Of a stretch of 64,000 bases of DNA, positions 9,875 through 17,853 are shown piece after piece. A program made the translations under genes and the position numbers. Each line of letters opens with the position of its first letter. Position 1 is the first letter of the stretch. The notes beneath the pieces were generated by a model. That model ran no database searches. It was not told the origin of the DNA and was given only the letters and a program-made list of their open reading frames with translations. Source of the DNA: Planococcus wigleyi (lineage in GTDB: Bacteria > Bacillota > Bacilli > Bacillales_A > Planococcaceae). Location: assembly GCF_014836985.1 (NCBI RefSeq), contig NZ_JACSPU010000006.1, positions 1 through 64,000 of the forward strand, written 5' to 3'.

Positions 9875-9893
9875 TGTCTGCGCTTCGTTTTTT
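9853..9893 (+). terminator. Terminator overlapping the end of the RocR-like gene
   Basis: An 18-bp stem, AAAAAACGAAGCGCAGAC paired with its complement, has a five-base loop and ends in a T-run. The stop codon lies within the hairpin. Confidence 0.88.
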
Positions 9894-9900
9894 ATCGTTT

Positions 9901-9975
9901 TTCTTATTGCCCAGACTCTAGCGCCCAGCTCCTCGAGTCATAAGTCTGTCAGAGCTTAACGGGCGCTTTTGCTTT
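9901..9975 (-). repeat. Dispersed intergenic repeat, family A, copy 1
   Basis: Read on the minus strand it starts GAAAAGC, continues GCGCCCGTTAAGCTC, TGACAG and ends near GGCGCTAGAGTCTGGG. Inverted segments (AGCGCCC/GGGCGCT and GCTC/GAGC) make it foldable. A second, partly matching copy lies at 26309-26440. It resembles short repeats I know from Planococcaceae and Bacillaceae intergenic regions. Confidence 0.55.
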
Positions 9976-9977
9976 TC

Positions 9978-10352
9978 TTACTGTCCAGAACGTTTGATCC
10001 ACTCTTGCATTTTGTCTTTCAAAGAGTTGAATCCTTCAGAATCACTTTCGTTTACATGTGACTGAAGAGATTGTTTTGGTTTTTCAGTCTTTTGAGCTGC
10101 TGGTGGCTGCTCTTGAAGTGCGCGGATTGAAAGGCTGATTTTTTTAGATTTCTCATCAACTTCCAATACTTTTACGTCAACTTCTTGTCCTACTGCCAAA
10201 TACTCACTTACTTCTTTCACGTAACCGTGAGTGATTTCTGAAATGTGGACCAATCCTTGTGTTTGGTCGTCTAAAGCTACGAATGCGCCGTATGGCTGGA
10301 TTCCTGTAACTTTACCTGAAACCGTATCGCCTGTTTGGTATGTTTTTGTCAT
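9978..10352 (-). CDS. yugI: S1 RNA-binding domain protein (general stress protein 13 type)
   Basis: This 124-residue protein has one S1 domain at about residues 5-76 (GDTVSGKVTGIQPYGAFVAL, then GLVHISEI) followed by a polar, probably disordered tail. It resembles B. subtilis YugI/GSP13, a ribosome-associated S1 protein. The tail ends in a short helix, LKDKMQEWIKRSGQ. AGGAGCG precedes the start and a sigma-A promoter is visible upstream. Its exact binding target is not known from sequence. Confidence 0.88.
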   Translation of the reverse strand: MTKTYQTGDTVSGKVTGIQPYGAFVALDDQTQGLVHISEITHGYVKEVSEYLAVGQEVDVKVLEVDEKSKKISLSIRALQEQPPAAQKTEKPKQSLQSHVNESDSEGFNSLKDKMQEWIKRSGQ

Positions 10353-10407
10353 GTTTACCCGCTCCTAGTCATATCTAATTGTCCTGTACACCTATTGGCA
10401 TCTGTAT

Positions 10408-10436
10408 ATTATAGCACAACTATATGCTGATAGTAA
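10408..10436 (-). promoter_or_regulatory. Sigma-A promoter of yugI
   Basis: On the minus strand TTACTA (10431-10436) and a perfect TATAAT (10408-10413) are 17 bases apart, about 55 bases before the yugI start. Confidence 0.6.
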
Positions 10437-10438
10437 AA

Positions 10439-12349
10439 TCAGTAACTATTTAACTCCGACATACGCCAGCCATCTGCGGTTTTTTTCATGAATAGAAACT
10501 CTTCATACAGGTTATCCTGCGCCCCAGCTTCGTATTGAATTTCAGCTCTGCCAGTTGGTATTCCGGAATGTGTGCCATCAAAAAAGGTCTTGAACGTCAA
10601 TTGATGGAACTCGGAAAACGGACGGAAACTGCGCAGCTCCAAAAAAGCCTCGAATCTTTCATCTGGAAGGTCCTTTTCAGCTACAAGCTTTCTCATGGCC
10701 GGGATATCTTCGCTTTCAATTGCTTTAAAGAATACGCCTGCCACTTCTCCAGGGTCGGTATCGCTAGGCAGCTGTTTTCCGGAATCCCCTGAAATCATTC
10801 CATAAAGCGAGTCGACTGTCCGCTTGAACTGCTGATCTTGCCCCTGCAATTTGTAACTATCATATTGCTGGTAATCGACTTGCCAGATCTGGTCTTTCTC
10901 AGTGACCAGCATCAGTTCCAGGCGTTCATCATACTGCTCCGCTTGAATATGGGGATAAATAAAGATTTTTTCTTTTACCCGCTGCTTGTAGGTGTCTTTG
11001 GAAAGTTCTACCCAGGCCACATTTTCAGTCAGCTTCGGAATATTTTGCCACTGCTCCTTAAATGCTGCAAGCGGCGGCTTCAATGGGCTGTCTGCCAAAA
11101 GGTGCCACAACGTGTCCCTGTCATTGATTTCATTGGCATAATGGTACATGAACAACACATCCAGCGGCGGAACATCCGCCAGTAGCTGTAGATCGTAGGA
11201 TGCCCGGAAAGATTCGTACAATGGTTTAATGCGGCTGTAATCAAAATCGCGTAGGTCGACAAATTCATCTTCAAGTTCCAGATCTCCATTTGGCAAACGG
11301 CCGGCAAGGCTTCCCGTCTTCTCCATTTCCAGCGCATCCAAAATATCATGGAACTGCAGTTCATCGTAATGTGCGGAAGCGGTCCATCCGCTCGCTTCCA
11401 TTTCATCCAGAATCGGCAGCAGAAGAAAAGCCATGGGATTGGATGAAGCAGCATTGTTCCAAGCGGCTCTATATTCATTCTTCACCTTGCCTTGGTCATC
11501 AAAAACAGGCGAATTGTCACTGCCTTTCGTCATTTGCCAAAAAACTTGCTGGTAAGCGACTTCCGTTCCGTCAAATAGAGATGTTTCTCCCCACTCATCC
11601 AATAATGCCATTTCCATAAAAATCAGTTTCTGTGGAACATTTTCAAGAGGAACCAAAAATCCATTGTCGTCAAAATAAGGTTCTTCACTCCACATCTGCA
11701 AATACTGCCCCGCATAAGGATGGCCAATGAATGGCTGTTGCTGCTGCAAGTAATTAACATCCCGAACGGTCCGGAAATGTTTTCCCTCCATATCGACAAA
11801 AGGAAAAAGTGCATACTCGGGCAAAGCTTCGACAAGCAACCTCAACTCTTCTGGAAATACATCAGGCTGGGCCCGAAGCTTTTCCGGAGATAGCTCACCC
11901 ATAACGGCGGTAGTTTCCAATTCTTCTTGATATTTCAGCAGTATGTTGTCTGCAAAATGCTGCAGTTCAATCGCTTTTGCTGTGTAATTCCGAAGAAACT
12001 CATCCACTTCTTCAGAAGGCAGTGGATGAGAGGCGCTTAACGAAAGAGCCATGCCCCGCGGTGTTTCAATCTGCCAAAGGATCTGCTCAATGGCCAGTTG
12101 CATAGCCTCGGGGTCGCCTTCTAATGAATTCACCGCTCTGTCACTAAAAACACGCTCCATTTCAGCATCCGCTTGTTTGACATAATCAAGCTTTCCGTAT
12201 TGTTCAGGAGACATCCCCAATCGCTTAGGAGAAGATGCTTTAACGCTTTCGTATTGTCTTTTCCAGTCTGCAATCATGTCCTCTGTCACTATTTCGACTT
12301 GCTGCCATTCTGTCGTACCAGCGGTTTTTGTCTGTTGGTCGTCCATCAT
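10439..12349 (-). CDS. Unknown large protein, probably the extracytoplasmic part of a split sigma-sensor gene
   Basis: I do not recognise a family in this 636-residue acidic, helix-rich protein. The end (LYEEFLFMKKTADGWRMSELNSY-like, about residues 610-636) resembles the closing strand of NTF2-like domains. The ATG at 12349 has no ribosome binding site. Just upstream in the same frame lies an open stretch encoding GGSAGGAGLFITSIIGISF, a plausible membrane helix, with no ATG, GTG or TTG ahead of it. Adding one base at the run 12408-12412 would fuse this frame to the upstream sigma-like gene behind a basic FRRK, giving about 869 residues with an outside C-terminal domain. Either the gene is broken, or the run is miscalled, or slippage is used. 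Confidence 0.6.
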   Translation of the reverse strand: MMDDQQTKTAGTTEWQQVEIVTEDMIADWKRQYESVKASSPKRLGMSPEQYGKLDYVKQADAEMERVFSDRAVNSLEGDPEAMQLAIEQILWQIETPRGMALSLSASHPLPSEEVDEFLRNYTAKAIELQHFADNILLKYQEELETTAVMGELSPEKLRAQPDVFPEELRLLVEALPEYALFPFVDMEGKHFRTVRDVNYLQQQQPFIGHPYAGQYLQMWSEEPYFDDNGFLVPLENVPQKLIFMEMALLDEWGETSLFDGTEVAYQQVFWQMTKGSDNSPVFDDQGKVKNEYRAAWNNAASSNPMAFLLLPILDEMEASGWTASAHYDELQFHDILDALEMEKTGSLAGRLPNGDLELEDEFVDLRDFDYSRIKPLYESFRASYDLQLLADVPPLDVLFMYHYANEINDRDTLWHLLADSPLKPPLAAFKEQWQNIPKLTENVAWVELSKDTYKQRVKEKIFIYPHIQAEQYDERLELMLVTEKDQIWQVDYQQYDSYKLQGQDQQFKRTVDSLYGMISGDSGKQLPSDTDPGEVAGVFFKAIESEDIPAMRKLVAEKDLPDERFEAFLELRSFRPFSEFHQLTFKTFFDGTHSGIPTGRAEIQYEAGAQDNLYEEFLFMKKTADGWRMSELNSY

Positions 12350-12372
12350 AAAACTGATGCCGATGATAGACG

Positions 12373-13047
12373 TTATAAACAGTCCTGCCCCTCCAGCAGA
12401 ACCGCCGTTTTTCTTCTGAACGGCCGAGGAGCAACCGTTTTTGCGGAAGCATCATCAGCGAGAGGAACTTCGATTTCAATAGGTTTTTGTAAGCCAGCAG
12501 GCTCCGGCGGTTCAAAACGCTGGTAAGATTTCTGGAGCATCTCCAAACGCATCAGAAGCTGCTGCTTACTATAATGAAAAGTTTGCTCTAAAGTTGCTAA
12601 CCCCTGTTCCACTGATCGGGTTGCCTGCGATTCCGGCATGCCCATCACCGTGGCGATATCCGTTTTTGTGCAGTTGTGAAAAACAGCCAATACTAAAGGG
12701 ATTTTCTGGTCCGGTTCTAATTTCTGCAGCTCACTGTGCAGTTCATTGTCTTCTGGAAAGCCGAGTATGGCCTGATCGGAATCTGTTTGAAGTGGAGCGG
12801 TATATGTTGAATAGTGCTTAACCATAGTTTTAAAGAGTTGCAATTGCGTCTGTTCTTGCGTCAAGCCGCCGATTTCCTCAAACAATAGCTGCAGGCACTG
12901 GCGTTGAAAGTCAGGCAATACTTCTATAGAAACACCTAATTGGTAAGCAAAGCGGCCACTGTCCGGTTGGATAGTCTCTGCCCATTCATAAAAAGCAGCT
13001 GAATTTCCTTTTTGGGCCTGCCCGTAGAGATTTGTTTCAGAAGCCAT
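12373..13047 (-). CDS. ECF-sigma-factor-like protein, likely truncated by a frameshift
   Basis: The 224-residue product has a divergent sigma region 2 (about residues 10-80, with AAFYEWAETI and FAYQLGVS) and a better region 4 (about 110-165, LEPDQKIPLVLAVF and KTDIATVMGMPESQATRSVE). A proline-rich linker follows and the protein ends soon after RPFRRK. In the other frame the DNA continues into a membrane helix and the 636-residue protein downstream. GGAGAG precedes the ATG. The promoter at 13100-13127 looks ECF-dependent, which fits autoregulation. It could instead be a sigma-like protein that no longer binds core polymerase, since region 2 is weak. Confidence 0.65.
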   Translation of the reverse strand: MASETNLYGQAQKGNSAAFYEWAETIQPDSGRFAYQLGVSIEVLPDFQRQCLQLLFEEIGGLTQEQTQLQLFKTMVKHYSTYTAPLQTDSDQAILGFPEDNELHSELQKLEPDQKIPLVLAVFHNCTKTDIATVMGMPESQATRSVEQGLATLEQTFHYSKQQLLMRLEMLQKSYQRFEPPEPAGLQKPIEIEVPLADDASAKTVAPRPFRRKTAVLLEGQDCL

Positions 13048-13099
13048 AGTTCCACTCTCCGATTCGTTTGAATAATCAATTTTTTATCGTTTTGATTAT

Positions 13100-13127
13100 T
13101 ATACGGCCAAAATGCCTCAGCGTTTCA
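13100..13127 (-). promoter_or_regulatory. ECF-type promoter upstream of the sigma-like gene
   Basis: On the minus strand TGAAAC (13122-13127) is followed after exactly 16 bases by CGTATA (13100-13105). This matches the TGAAAC-N16-CGT pattern known for Bacillus ECF factors such as SigW. An overlapping TATAAT has no matching -35. Confidence 0.6.
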
Positions 13128-13192
13128 AATACTGCTATTTTTTTTACTGCCTGTCGTGTAAAATGAGTGAATCTATATGAGATAGGAGTGAC

Positions 13193-14533
13193 ATGATGAA
13201 AAAACGTGATCAATGGAGTTCTAAGCTAGGCTTTGTTCTTGCAGCTGCAGGCAGTGCCATCGGCTTAGGAGCCATTTGGAAATTCCCATACGAAACCGGT
13301 GCAAACGGAGGCAGTGTCTTTATTCTGCTGTTCATTATCAGCACCGTGGCAATCGGATTGCCGATTCTTCTTGCAGAATTCGTTATCGGCCGTCGAGGCC
13401 AGGCGGATGCTGTCAGCGGATTGAAAAAACAAGCTCCCGGTAAACCATGGTATTTGATCGGATGGTCTGGATTTATCTTTTCGTTTCTTATATTGTCGTT
13501 TTACAGTGTTGTGGGAGGATGGGTCCTATCTTATTTGGGACGCTCCATTCTGTTCCAGCTCTCGGATTTAGGAGATGCCGAATTTGCCAACTTGTTTAAT
13601 GGCATCATCACTAATCCATGGGAAGTCCTACTTGCCCAAGCCGCTTTCCTGGGCTTGACCATCTGGATTGTCCAAGGAGGGATTAAAGGCGGAATCGAAC
13701 GTGCCAGCAAAATCATGATGCCGGCTTTGTTGATTTTCTTCCTGATTCTGATGATCCGGTCACTGACGTTGGACGGCGCCATGGAAGGCGTACGCTTCAT
13801 GTTTATTCCGGACTGGTCTTTCTTTAATTTCGAGACCGCATTGGTTGCACTTGGACAAGCGTTCTTCTCTTTGAGTGTCGGTGTTGCAGGAATGATCACT
13901 TATGCGTCGTACCTGTCCAAGTCGGAAAATCTCACACGCTCTTCTGTCAGCGTCGTCTCGTTGAACATCGTGATTTCCATCATGGCTGGGCTGATCATCT
14001 TCCCGGCCGTCTTCGCTTTAGGCTATACGCCAGATCAGGGTCCGGGGTTAGTGTTCATCATTTTGCCAGCGATATTCGACCAATTGTTCATGGGTGAGTT
14101 CCTGATGATTATCTTCTTTATCTTGTTGTTGTTCGCTACGTTGACTTCGTCTATTTCTATGCTTGAAATCACGGTATCGATCGGTGTCAAAAACAAATAT
14201 GACCGCCGCCGCCGAGTCGCGTTGATTTTTGGCTTAATGATTTTCATCGTCGGTATTCCGAGTGCCTTGTCTTTCGGTGTTATGCCGCAGGAAATATTCT
14301 TCGGCTTTACGTTCTTTGATTTCATTGATACTTTGACCAGCAGAGTCGGCTTGCCGCTTGGGGCTTTATTTACATCCTTGTTTGCAGGCTATGTTTTGAC
14401 AAAGCAAGACGCCCACAACGAGCTTTCCCAACAGAAAGTCTGGGTTGATGTATGGCGGGTACTGGTGCGTTATGTCGCACCGATTGCCATCATTGTTGTC
14501 TTCATCCAAGGAATCATCGCTATTTTCCAATGA
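13193..14533 (+). CDS. Sodium-dependent transporter, NSS/SNF family
   Basis: This 446-residue permease of the neurotransmitter:sodium symporter family has the N-terminal signature SKLGFVLAAAGSAIGLGAIWKFPY-type region (residues 10-33), where the unwound TM1 binds sodium and substrate, and eleven or so membrane segments. Substrate is probably an amino acid. It is more compact than MetP at 34412 and has no MetS-like small partner nearby. AGGAG stands four bases before ATG 13193 and seven before an in-frame ATG at 13196; the second may be the true start. Confidence 0.88.
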   Translation: MMKKRDQWSSKLGFVLAAAGSAIGLGAIWKFPYETGANGGSVFILLFIISTVAIGLPILLAEFVIGRRGQADAVSGLKKQAPGKPWYLIGWSGFIFSFLILSFYSVVGGWVLSYLGRSILFQLSDLGDAEFANLFNGIITNPWEVLLAQAAFLGLTIWIVQGGIKGGIERASKIMMPALLIFFLILMIRSLTLDGAMEGVRFMFIPDWSFFNFETALVALGQAFFSLSVGVAGMITYASYLSKSENLTRSSVSVVSLNIVISIMAGLIIFPAVFALGYTPDQGPGLVFIILPAIFDQLFMGEFLMIIFFILLLFATLTSSISMLEITVSIGVKNKYDRRRRVALIFGLMIFIVGIPSALSFGVMPQEIFFGFTFFDFIDTLTSRVGLPLGALFTSLFAGYVLTKQDAHNELSQQKVWVDVWRVLVRYVAPIAIIVVFIQGIIAIFQ

Positions 14534-14636
14534 GTGGAAACTGTTCAAAAAAAGCCACAACTTGTTCTATCGAAAAAATTCTGTGCATGATACTATATAA
14601 ATAGAAGAAAGTTCCATATAGAAGGAGTGGATAAAT

Positions 14637-14849
14637 ATGAAAAACGATTTACACGCCCAATTAAAAGCGCTTCGTGAAGAGCGTAACCTTTCATTAGATG
14701 AATTGTCCCTAAAAACAAGAATCGGTGTCGCTAAGCTACAAGCCTACGAAAGCGGCGCAGAAGTCCCATCAAACCAAACCATTTTGATCCTTTCAAATGC
14801 GTTGGAAGTTCCTGCTTCGAACTTAGTAGACGGATTAGGAGCAAAATAA
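14637..14849 (+). CDS. Small XRE-family helix-turn-helix protein
   Basis: The 70-residue protein is little more than a Cro/C1-type HTH: LKALREERNLSLDELSLKTRIGVAKLQAYESG at residues 7-38 and a short C-terminal helix. It lacks a sensor domain, so it either dimerises on DNA alone or works as an adaptor. GAAGGAG precedes the ATG. An extended -10 (TGATACTAT, 14588-14596) may drive it. Its stop codon touches the end of the repeat element at 14850. Confidence 0.82.
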   Translation: MKNDLHAQLKALREERNLSLDELSLKTRIGVAKLQAYESGAEVPSNQTILILSNALEVPASNLVDGLGAK

Positions 14850-15045
14850 AGAGAAACTTCAATCAGTGGGGGTTTTCTTCATCCCCCACTGATAAAAAGC
14901 AGAACATAGGCTAAACGCGCCGCGTCCTGCGGCAACGCCTATGTAACCGACATCCTGTCGGCCCGATCCAATCGGACTTTTACGGTCAGTTGATCTCCCG
15001 CTTGCAGAAGCGGGAGTCTTACTGCCCGTTAAAGCGGGATAAACC
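14850..15045 (-). repeat. Stem-loop array, repeat family B, copy 1
   Basis: Six stem-loops follow each other: 14862-14893 (11 bp), 14904-14944 (8 bp plus inner GCCGC/GCGGC), 14947-14961 (6 bp), 14963-14975 (5 bp), 14995-15016 (9 bp), and 15025-15038 (4 bp). All are perfect stems. On the minus strand it runs from GTTTATCCCGCTTTAACGG to CTGATTGAAGTTTCTCTTTA, the same ends as a second copy at 17700-17836. It could be a structured RNA or a non-autonomous mobile element end. It contains no plausible gene. Confidence 0.65.
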
Positions 15046-15051
15046 ATCAAC

Positions 15052-15093
15052 AAAAAAGAGCTTTCGACGAAAATTCGTCGAAAGCTCTTTTTT
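15052..15093. terminator. Strong bidirectional terminator
   Basis: A perfect 20-bp stem, A6 GAGCTTTCGACGAA paired with its complement ending in T6, has a two-base loop. It follows the yugE stop on the minus strand and closes the repeat region on the plus strand. Confidence 0.9.
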
Positions 15094-15096
15094 TTG

Positions 15097-15357
15097 TTAA
15101 ATAATGTGCTTCGCCTCATACTTAAGGGCAATCAATTTGTAGGAAATGTCCACACAGCGCTCCAGTGGAATCCACTTTTCAAAAGACGTTTTGTAAATAC
15201 TTTGTATTTCTTTTGCAAGATCTGATGGATGGTCTAAAACTCCCAATTGCGTAATAACGTCTGCAATTTGCGTTTCATAACCTTCAGAACCGATGGTGAA
15301 AGGATCCCATTCTTCCAGGACCAAAACAGCTTTTCTGTTCATTTCCCTTATTTCCAT
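15097..15357 (-). CDS. yugE: DUF1871 family protein
   Basis: This 86-residue soluble helical protein resembles the DUF1871 family (B. subtilis YugE), with the hallmark LEEWDPFTIGSEGYETQIAD and a late aromatic/charged helix. Function is unknown. The start at 15357 is preferred because AGGTGA lies seven bases upstream; an ATG 18 bases further out (15375) lacks a ribosome binding site. yugI and yugJ homologues in the same window reflect the yug neighbourhood of Bacillus. Confidence 0.75.
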   Translation of the reverse strand: MEIREMNRKAVLVLEEWDPFTIGSEGYETQIADVITQLGVLDHPSDLAKEIQSIYKTSFEKWIPLERCVDISYKLIALKYEAKHII

Positions 15358-15410
15358 TAGTTTTTCACCTAACATTTCTCTAGCGTTAAGGGCTATAATA
15401 GCACATACTC

Positions 15411-15452
15411 AAAAAAAGAAAAGCAGAAAATCCCGTTACAAGGATTTTCTGC
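15411..15452 (-). terminator. Terminator of the cyclophilin lipoprotein gene
   Basis: The stem GCAGAAAATCC/GGATTTTCTGC has an eight-base loop and a T-rich tail on the minus strand. Confidence 0.82.
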
Positions 15453-15458
15453 AGTGAA

Positions 15459-16157
15459 CTACTGTTTTAAAATTTCTATAGATTCGATGGTTACGTCTTC
15501 GACAGGTTTTTCCTGCTCTGTTTCAACCGCAGCAATGGCGTCGACCACGTCCATGCCTTCGATCACCTGGCCGAATACGCTGTGTTTGCCGTCAAGCCAA
15601 GGTGTGCCTCCTTGTTCCAGGTAAGCTTTGCGAATTTCTTCCGGATAATCGCCAGCCAAATCCCCTTCCGCTACCGGAGGAGCCTGAACAATGAAGAACT
15701 GGCTCCCATTAGTCCCAGGTCCGGCATTGGCCATCGACAATGCACCACGGATGTTGAAAAGGTGGTCATGAAATTCATCTTCAAATGGAGCACCGTAAAT
15801 GCTTTCGCCACCGCCCCCTGTACCGGTCGGATCTCCGGTCTGGAGCATGAAGTCTTCAATGACCCGGTGGAAAGTCAACCCGTCATAATAGCCTTCTTCT
15901 GCATGTGTTAAAAAGTTCTCCACGGTTTTTGGTGCAATTTCCGGGAATAGCTTAATTTGCATGGTTCCCATGGAAGTCGTCAGTTCGACTAGTGCTTCGT
16001 TGTCTGCCACTTCAGTGGACAACTGCGGATAACCGTCCACTTCAACAGCTGCGGTTTCTGTCGCTTCTGTTGGTTCCTCAGTCTTCGGAGCCGCTTCTTC
16101 TGAGCATGCGCCAAGAAATAATGCTAATAAAATTGGCGTTATCATTGTTTTTTTCAT
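15459..16157 (-). CDS. Cyclophilin-type peptidyl-prolyl isomerase, lipoprotein
   Basis: The 232-residue precursor has a lipoprotein signal peptide with lipobox LGAC at about residues 15-18, an acidic Thr/Glu-rich linker, and a cyclophilin domain from about residue 45. Catalytic motifs [14 protein letters not shown] and [11 protein letters not shown] are intact, as is the late [12 protein letters not shown]. It should act outside the membrane on proline isomerisation of secreted proteins. ATG 16157 is chosen because GGGGTGA precedes it; a GTG nine bases upstream lies inside that site. Confidence 0.9.
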   Translation of the reverse strand: MKKTMITPILLALFLGACSEEAAPKTEEPTEATETAAVEVDGYPQLSTEVADNEALVELTTSMGTMQIKLFPEIAPKTVENFLTHAEEGYYDGLTFHRVIEDFMLQTGDPTGTGGGGESIYGAPFEDEFHDHLFNIRGALSMANAGPGTNGSQFFIVQAPPVAEGDLAGDYPEEIRKAYLEQGGTPWLDGKHSVFGQVIEGMDVVDAIAAVETEQEKPVEDVTIESIEILKQ

Positions 16158-16284
16158 CGTTTTCACCCCGCTCTATTTTAGCATAGAAGTTTTTTGAATT
16201 CATTGGTAAGTTTCAACACTTTCTTCGTGAAGCGAAATATCATATAATAGGAACAGATGCTCCGTTCAGAAAGAAGGGGTCCAT

Positions 16285-17517
16285 ATGGATACTCAAAAAA
16301 AGAATTTCTTTATTATCATGTTCACCAATTTCCTGGTTGCCGGCAGCACCACGATGATTATGCCATTCTTATCTCTTTACATCGAATCGCTCGGCAATTT
16401 CACGGACGAATACGTCCAGCGCTGGTCGGGCCTGGTATTCGGCGTTACGTTTGTCGCCGCCTTGATCATGTCTCCAATCTGGGGGCGCATTGCTGACAAA
16501 TACGGCTTTAAGCCGATATTAATCATCAACGGCTTTGGGATTGCCATCAGCATTTTCATGATGGGCACCGCCGACTCCGTTACCGAACTGTTTTTAATCC
16601 GTCTGTTCATGGGTGTGGTGACCGGGTTCATCCCTACTTCCCTGGCATTTGTCAGTTCGCAGACTTCTAAAGAAACGGCTGGGAAAACACTCGGAACATT
16701 GCAAATGGGCAGTGTTTCCGGTACGCTGTTCGGCCCTGTCCTCGGTGGCTTGATGGCAGATGCATTCGGCTTCCAGTATACGTTCCTCATTACAGCAAGT
16801 GTAATTGCCATTGCCGCTTTGTTTGTGGTTTTTGGTCTCCATGAAATCAGACGCGTCAAACAAAAAGGCGCCCATGTCTATGCACCGAAGACCATTGTCA
16901 ACGGTATTTTAAGCCATCGCCTGATTTTAAATGTCATGATCATTACCGCGTTGATTCAAATCGGGAATTTCAGCATCCAACCGCTATTGTCTCTCTACGT
17001 TGCGCATCTGACAGAAGGCAGTGGGCAAGTGGCGTTTCTTGCAGGGATCACGTTCAGTGCAACGGGTGTCGGCAACTTGCTATTTGCGCGGCGCTGGGGC
17101 CGTTTGGGTGATTCCATCGGCTATGAGAAAGTTCTCGGATTTCTGCTGTTGTTGGCATTTATTTTTATCATTCCACAGGCATTCGTCACCGAGCTTTGGC
17201 AATTGATCATTTTGCGCCTGCTATTCGGCATTGCAGTCGGCGGAATGATTCCAACGACCACCGCTTTGATGCGCCGGGAAGCACCGATTGAAATCCAGGG
17301 CGAAATCATGGGCTATAATACCAGTTTCCGTTTCCTCGGCAATATCATCGGTCCCATGTTCGGGGGTATCGTCAGCGGCTTTATCGGCATCTCTTCCGTC
17401 TTTATCGTAACAGGTGTGCTGTTCGTCCTTGCTTTCGGCTTCCTGCGCTATACGTTAGCAAAACCTGAACAGGATTTTGAAGACGTATTGTTGGAACAGG
17501 AATTAAAGAATATGTAA
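16285..17517 (+). CDS. MFS multidrug-type efflux transporter
   Basis: This 410-residue permease has twelve membrane segments. The first half shows the MFS motif A-like GRIADKYGFKPILI after TM2 and motif C-like GPVLGGLMADAFGF in TM5, a mark of drug/proton antiporters (DHA1 group). The C-terminal tail is acidic. Substrates are unknown. GAAGGGG precedes the start and a good terminator follows, so it is likely a single-gene unit. Confidence 0.85.
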   Translation: MDTQKKNFFIIMFTNFLVAGSTTMIMPFLSLYIESLGNFTDEYVQRWSGLVFGVTFVAALIMSPIWGRIADKYGFKPILIINGFGIAISIFMMGTADSVTELFLIRLFMGVVTGFIPTSLAFVSSQTSKETAGKTLGTLQMGSVSGTLFGPVLGGLMADAFGFQYTFLITASVIAIAALFVVFGLHEIRRVKQKGAHVYAPKTIVNGILSHRLILNVMIITALIQIGNFSIQPLLSLYVAHLTEGSGQVAFLAGITFSATGVGNLLFARRWGRLGDSIGYEKVLGFLLLLAFIFIIPQAFVTELWQLIILRLLFGIAVGGMIPTTTALMRREAPIEIQGEIMGYNTSFRFLGNIIGPMFGGIVSGFIGISSVFIVTGVLFVLAFGFLRYTLAKPEQDFEDVLLEQELKNM

Positions 17518-17521
17518 GCTC

Positions 17522-17552
17522 AGCTGGTTTTCATCGGAAAACCGGCTTTTTG
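17522..17552 (+). terminator. Terminator of the MFS gene
   Basis: The stem AGCTGGTTTTC/GAAAACCGGCT, with one G-U pair and loop ATCG, is followed by TTTTT. Confidence 0.85.
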
Positions 17553-17699
17553 CTGCTCTTTTTTCAAATTCACAAAATTAACATAATCAGGTTTCTTCCT
17601 ATTACAAAAGCTCAGAGAAAGCCATAGGAATTCAGCTGTGCTAATTGATGAACGGTGCAAATCCACCTGATTTGCGTTATAATTTCTAATTAGAAACTC

Positions 17700-17836
17700 T
17701 TCACGTTTATCCCGCTTTAACGGAAAGCCATGCTCCCACTTTTATGCCAGGAGATATGCTGTCCACAGAAGCCCAATTGGATCAACAAACAATTCTTGAG
17801 GGATGAAGCACCCGCTGATTGAAGTTTCTCTTTATG
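17700..17836 (+). repeat. Repeat family B, copy 2 (degenerate), abutting mrpA
   Basis: This 137-base stretch shares with copy 1 the blocks GTTTATCCCGCTTTAACGG, CTCCCACTT, CCAATTGGATC-like, GGATGAAG and CTGATTGAAGTTTCTCTTTA, in inverted orientation to copy 1. Its stems are mostly decayed. It ends four bases before the mrpA ribosome binding site. The rest of 17553-17853 shows only a possible -10 (TATAAT, 17678-17683) without a good -35. Confidence 0.6.
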
Positions 17837-17853
17837 CTGGAAGGAGGATTCAT

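Noticed and set aside
17803..17853. ATG start and 17 extra residues for mrpA
   Set aside because: This part belongs to the dispersed repeat, and AAGGAGG lies downstream of it, six bases before TTG 17854.
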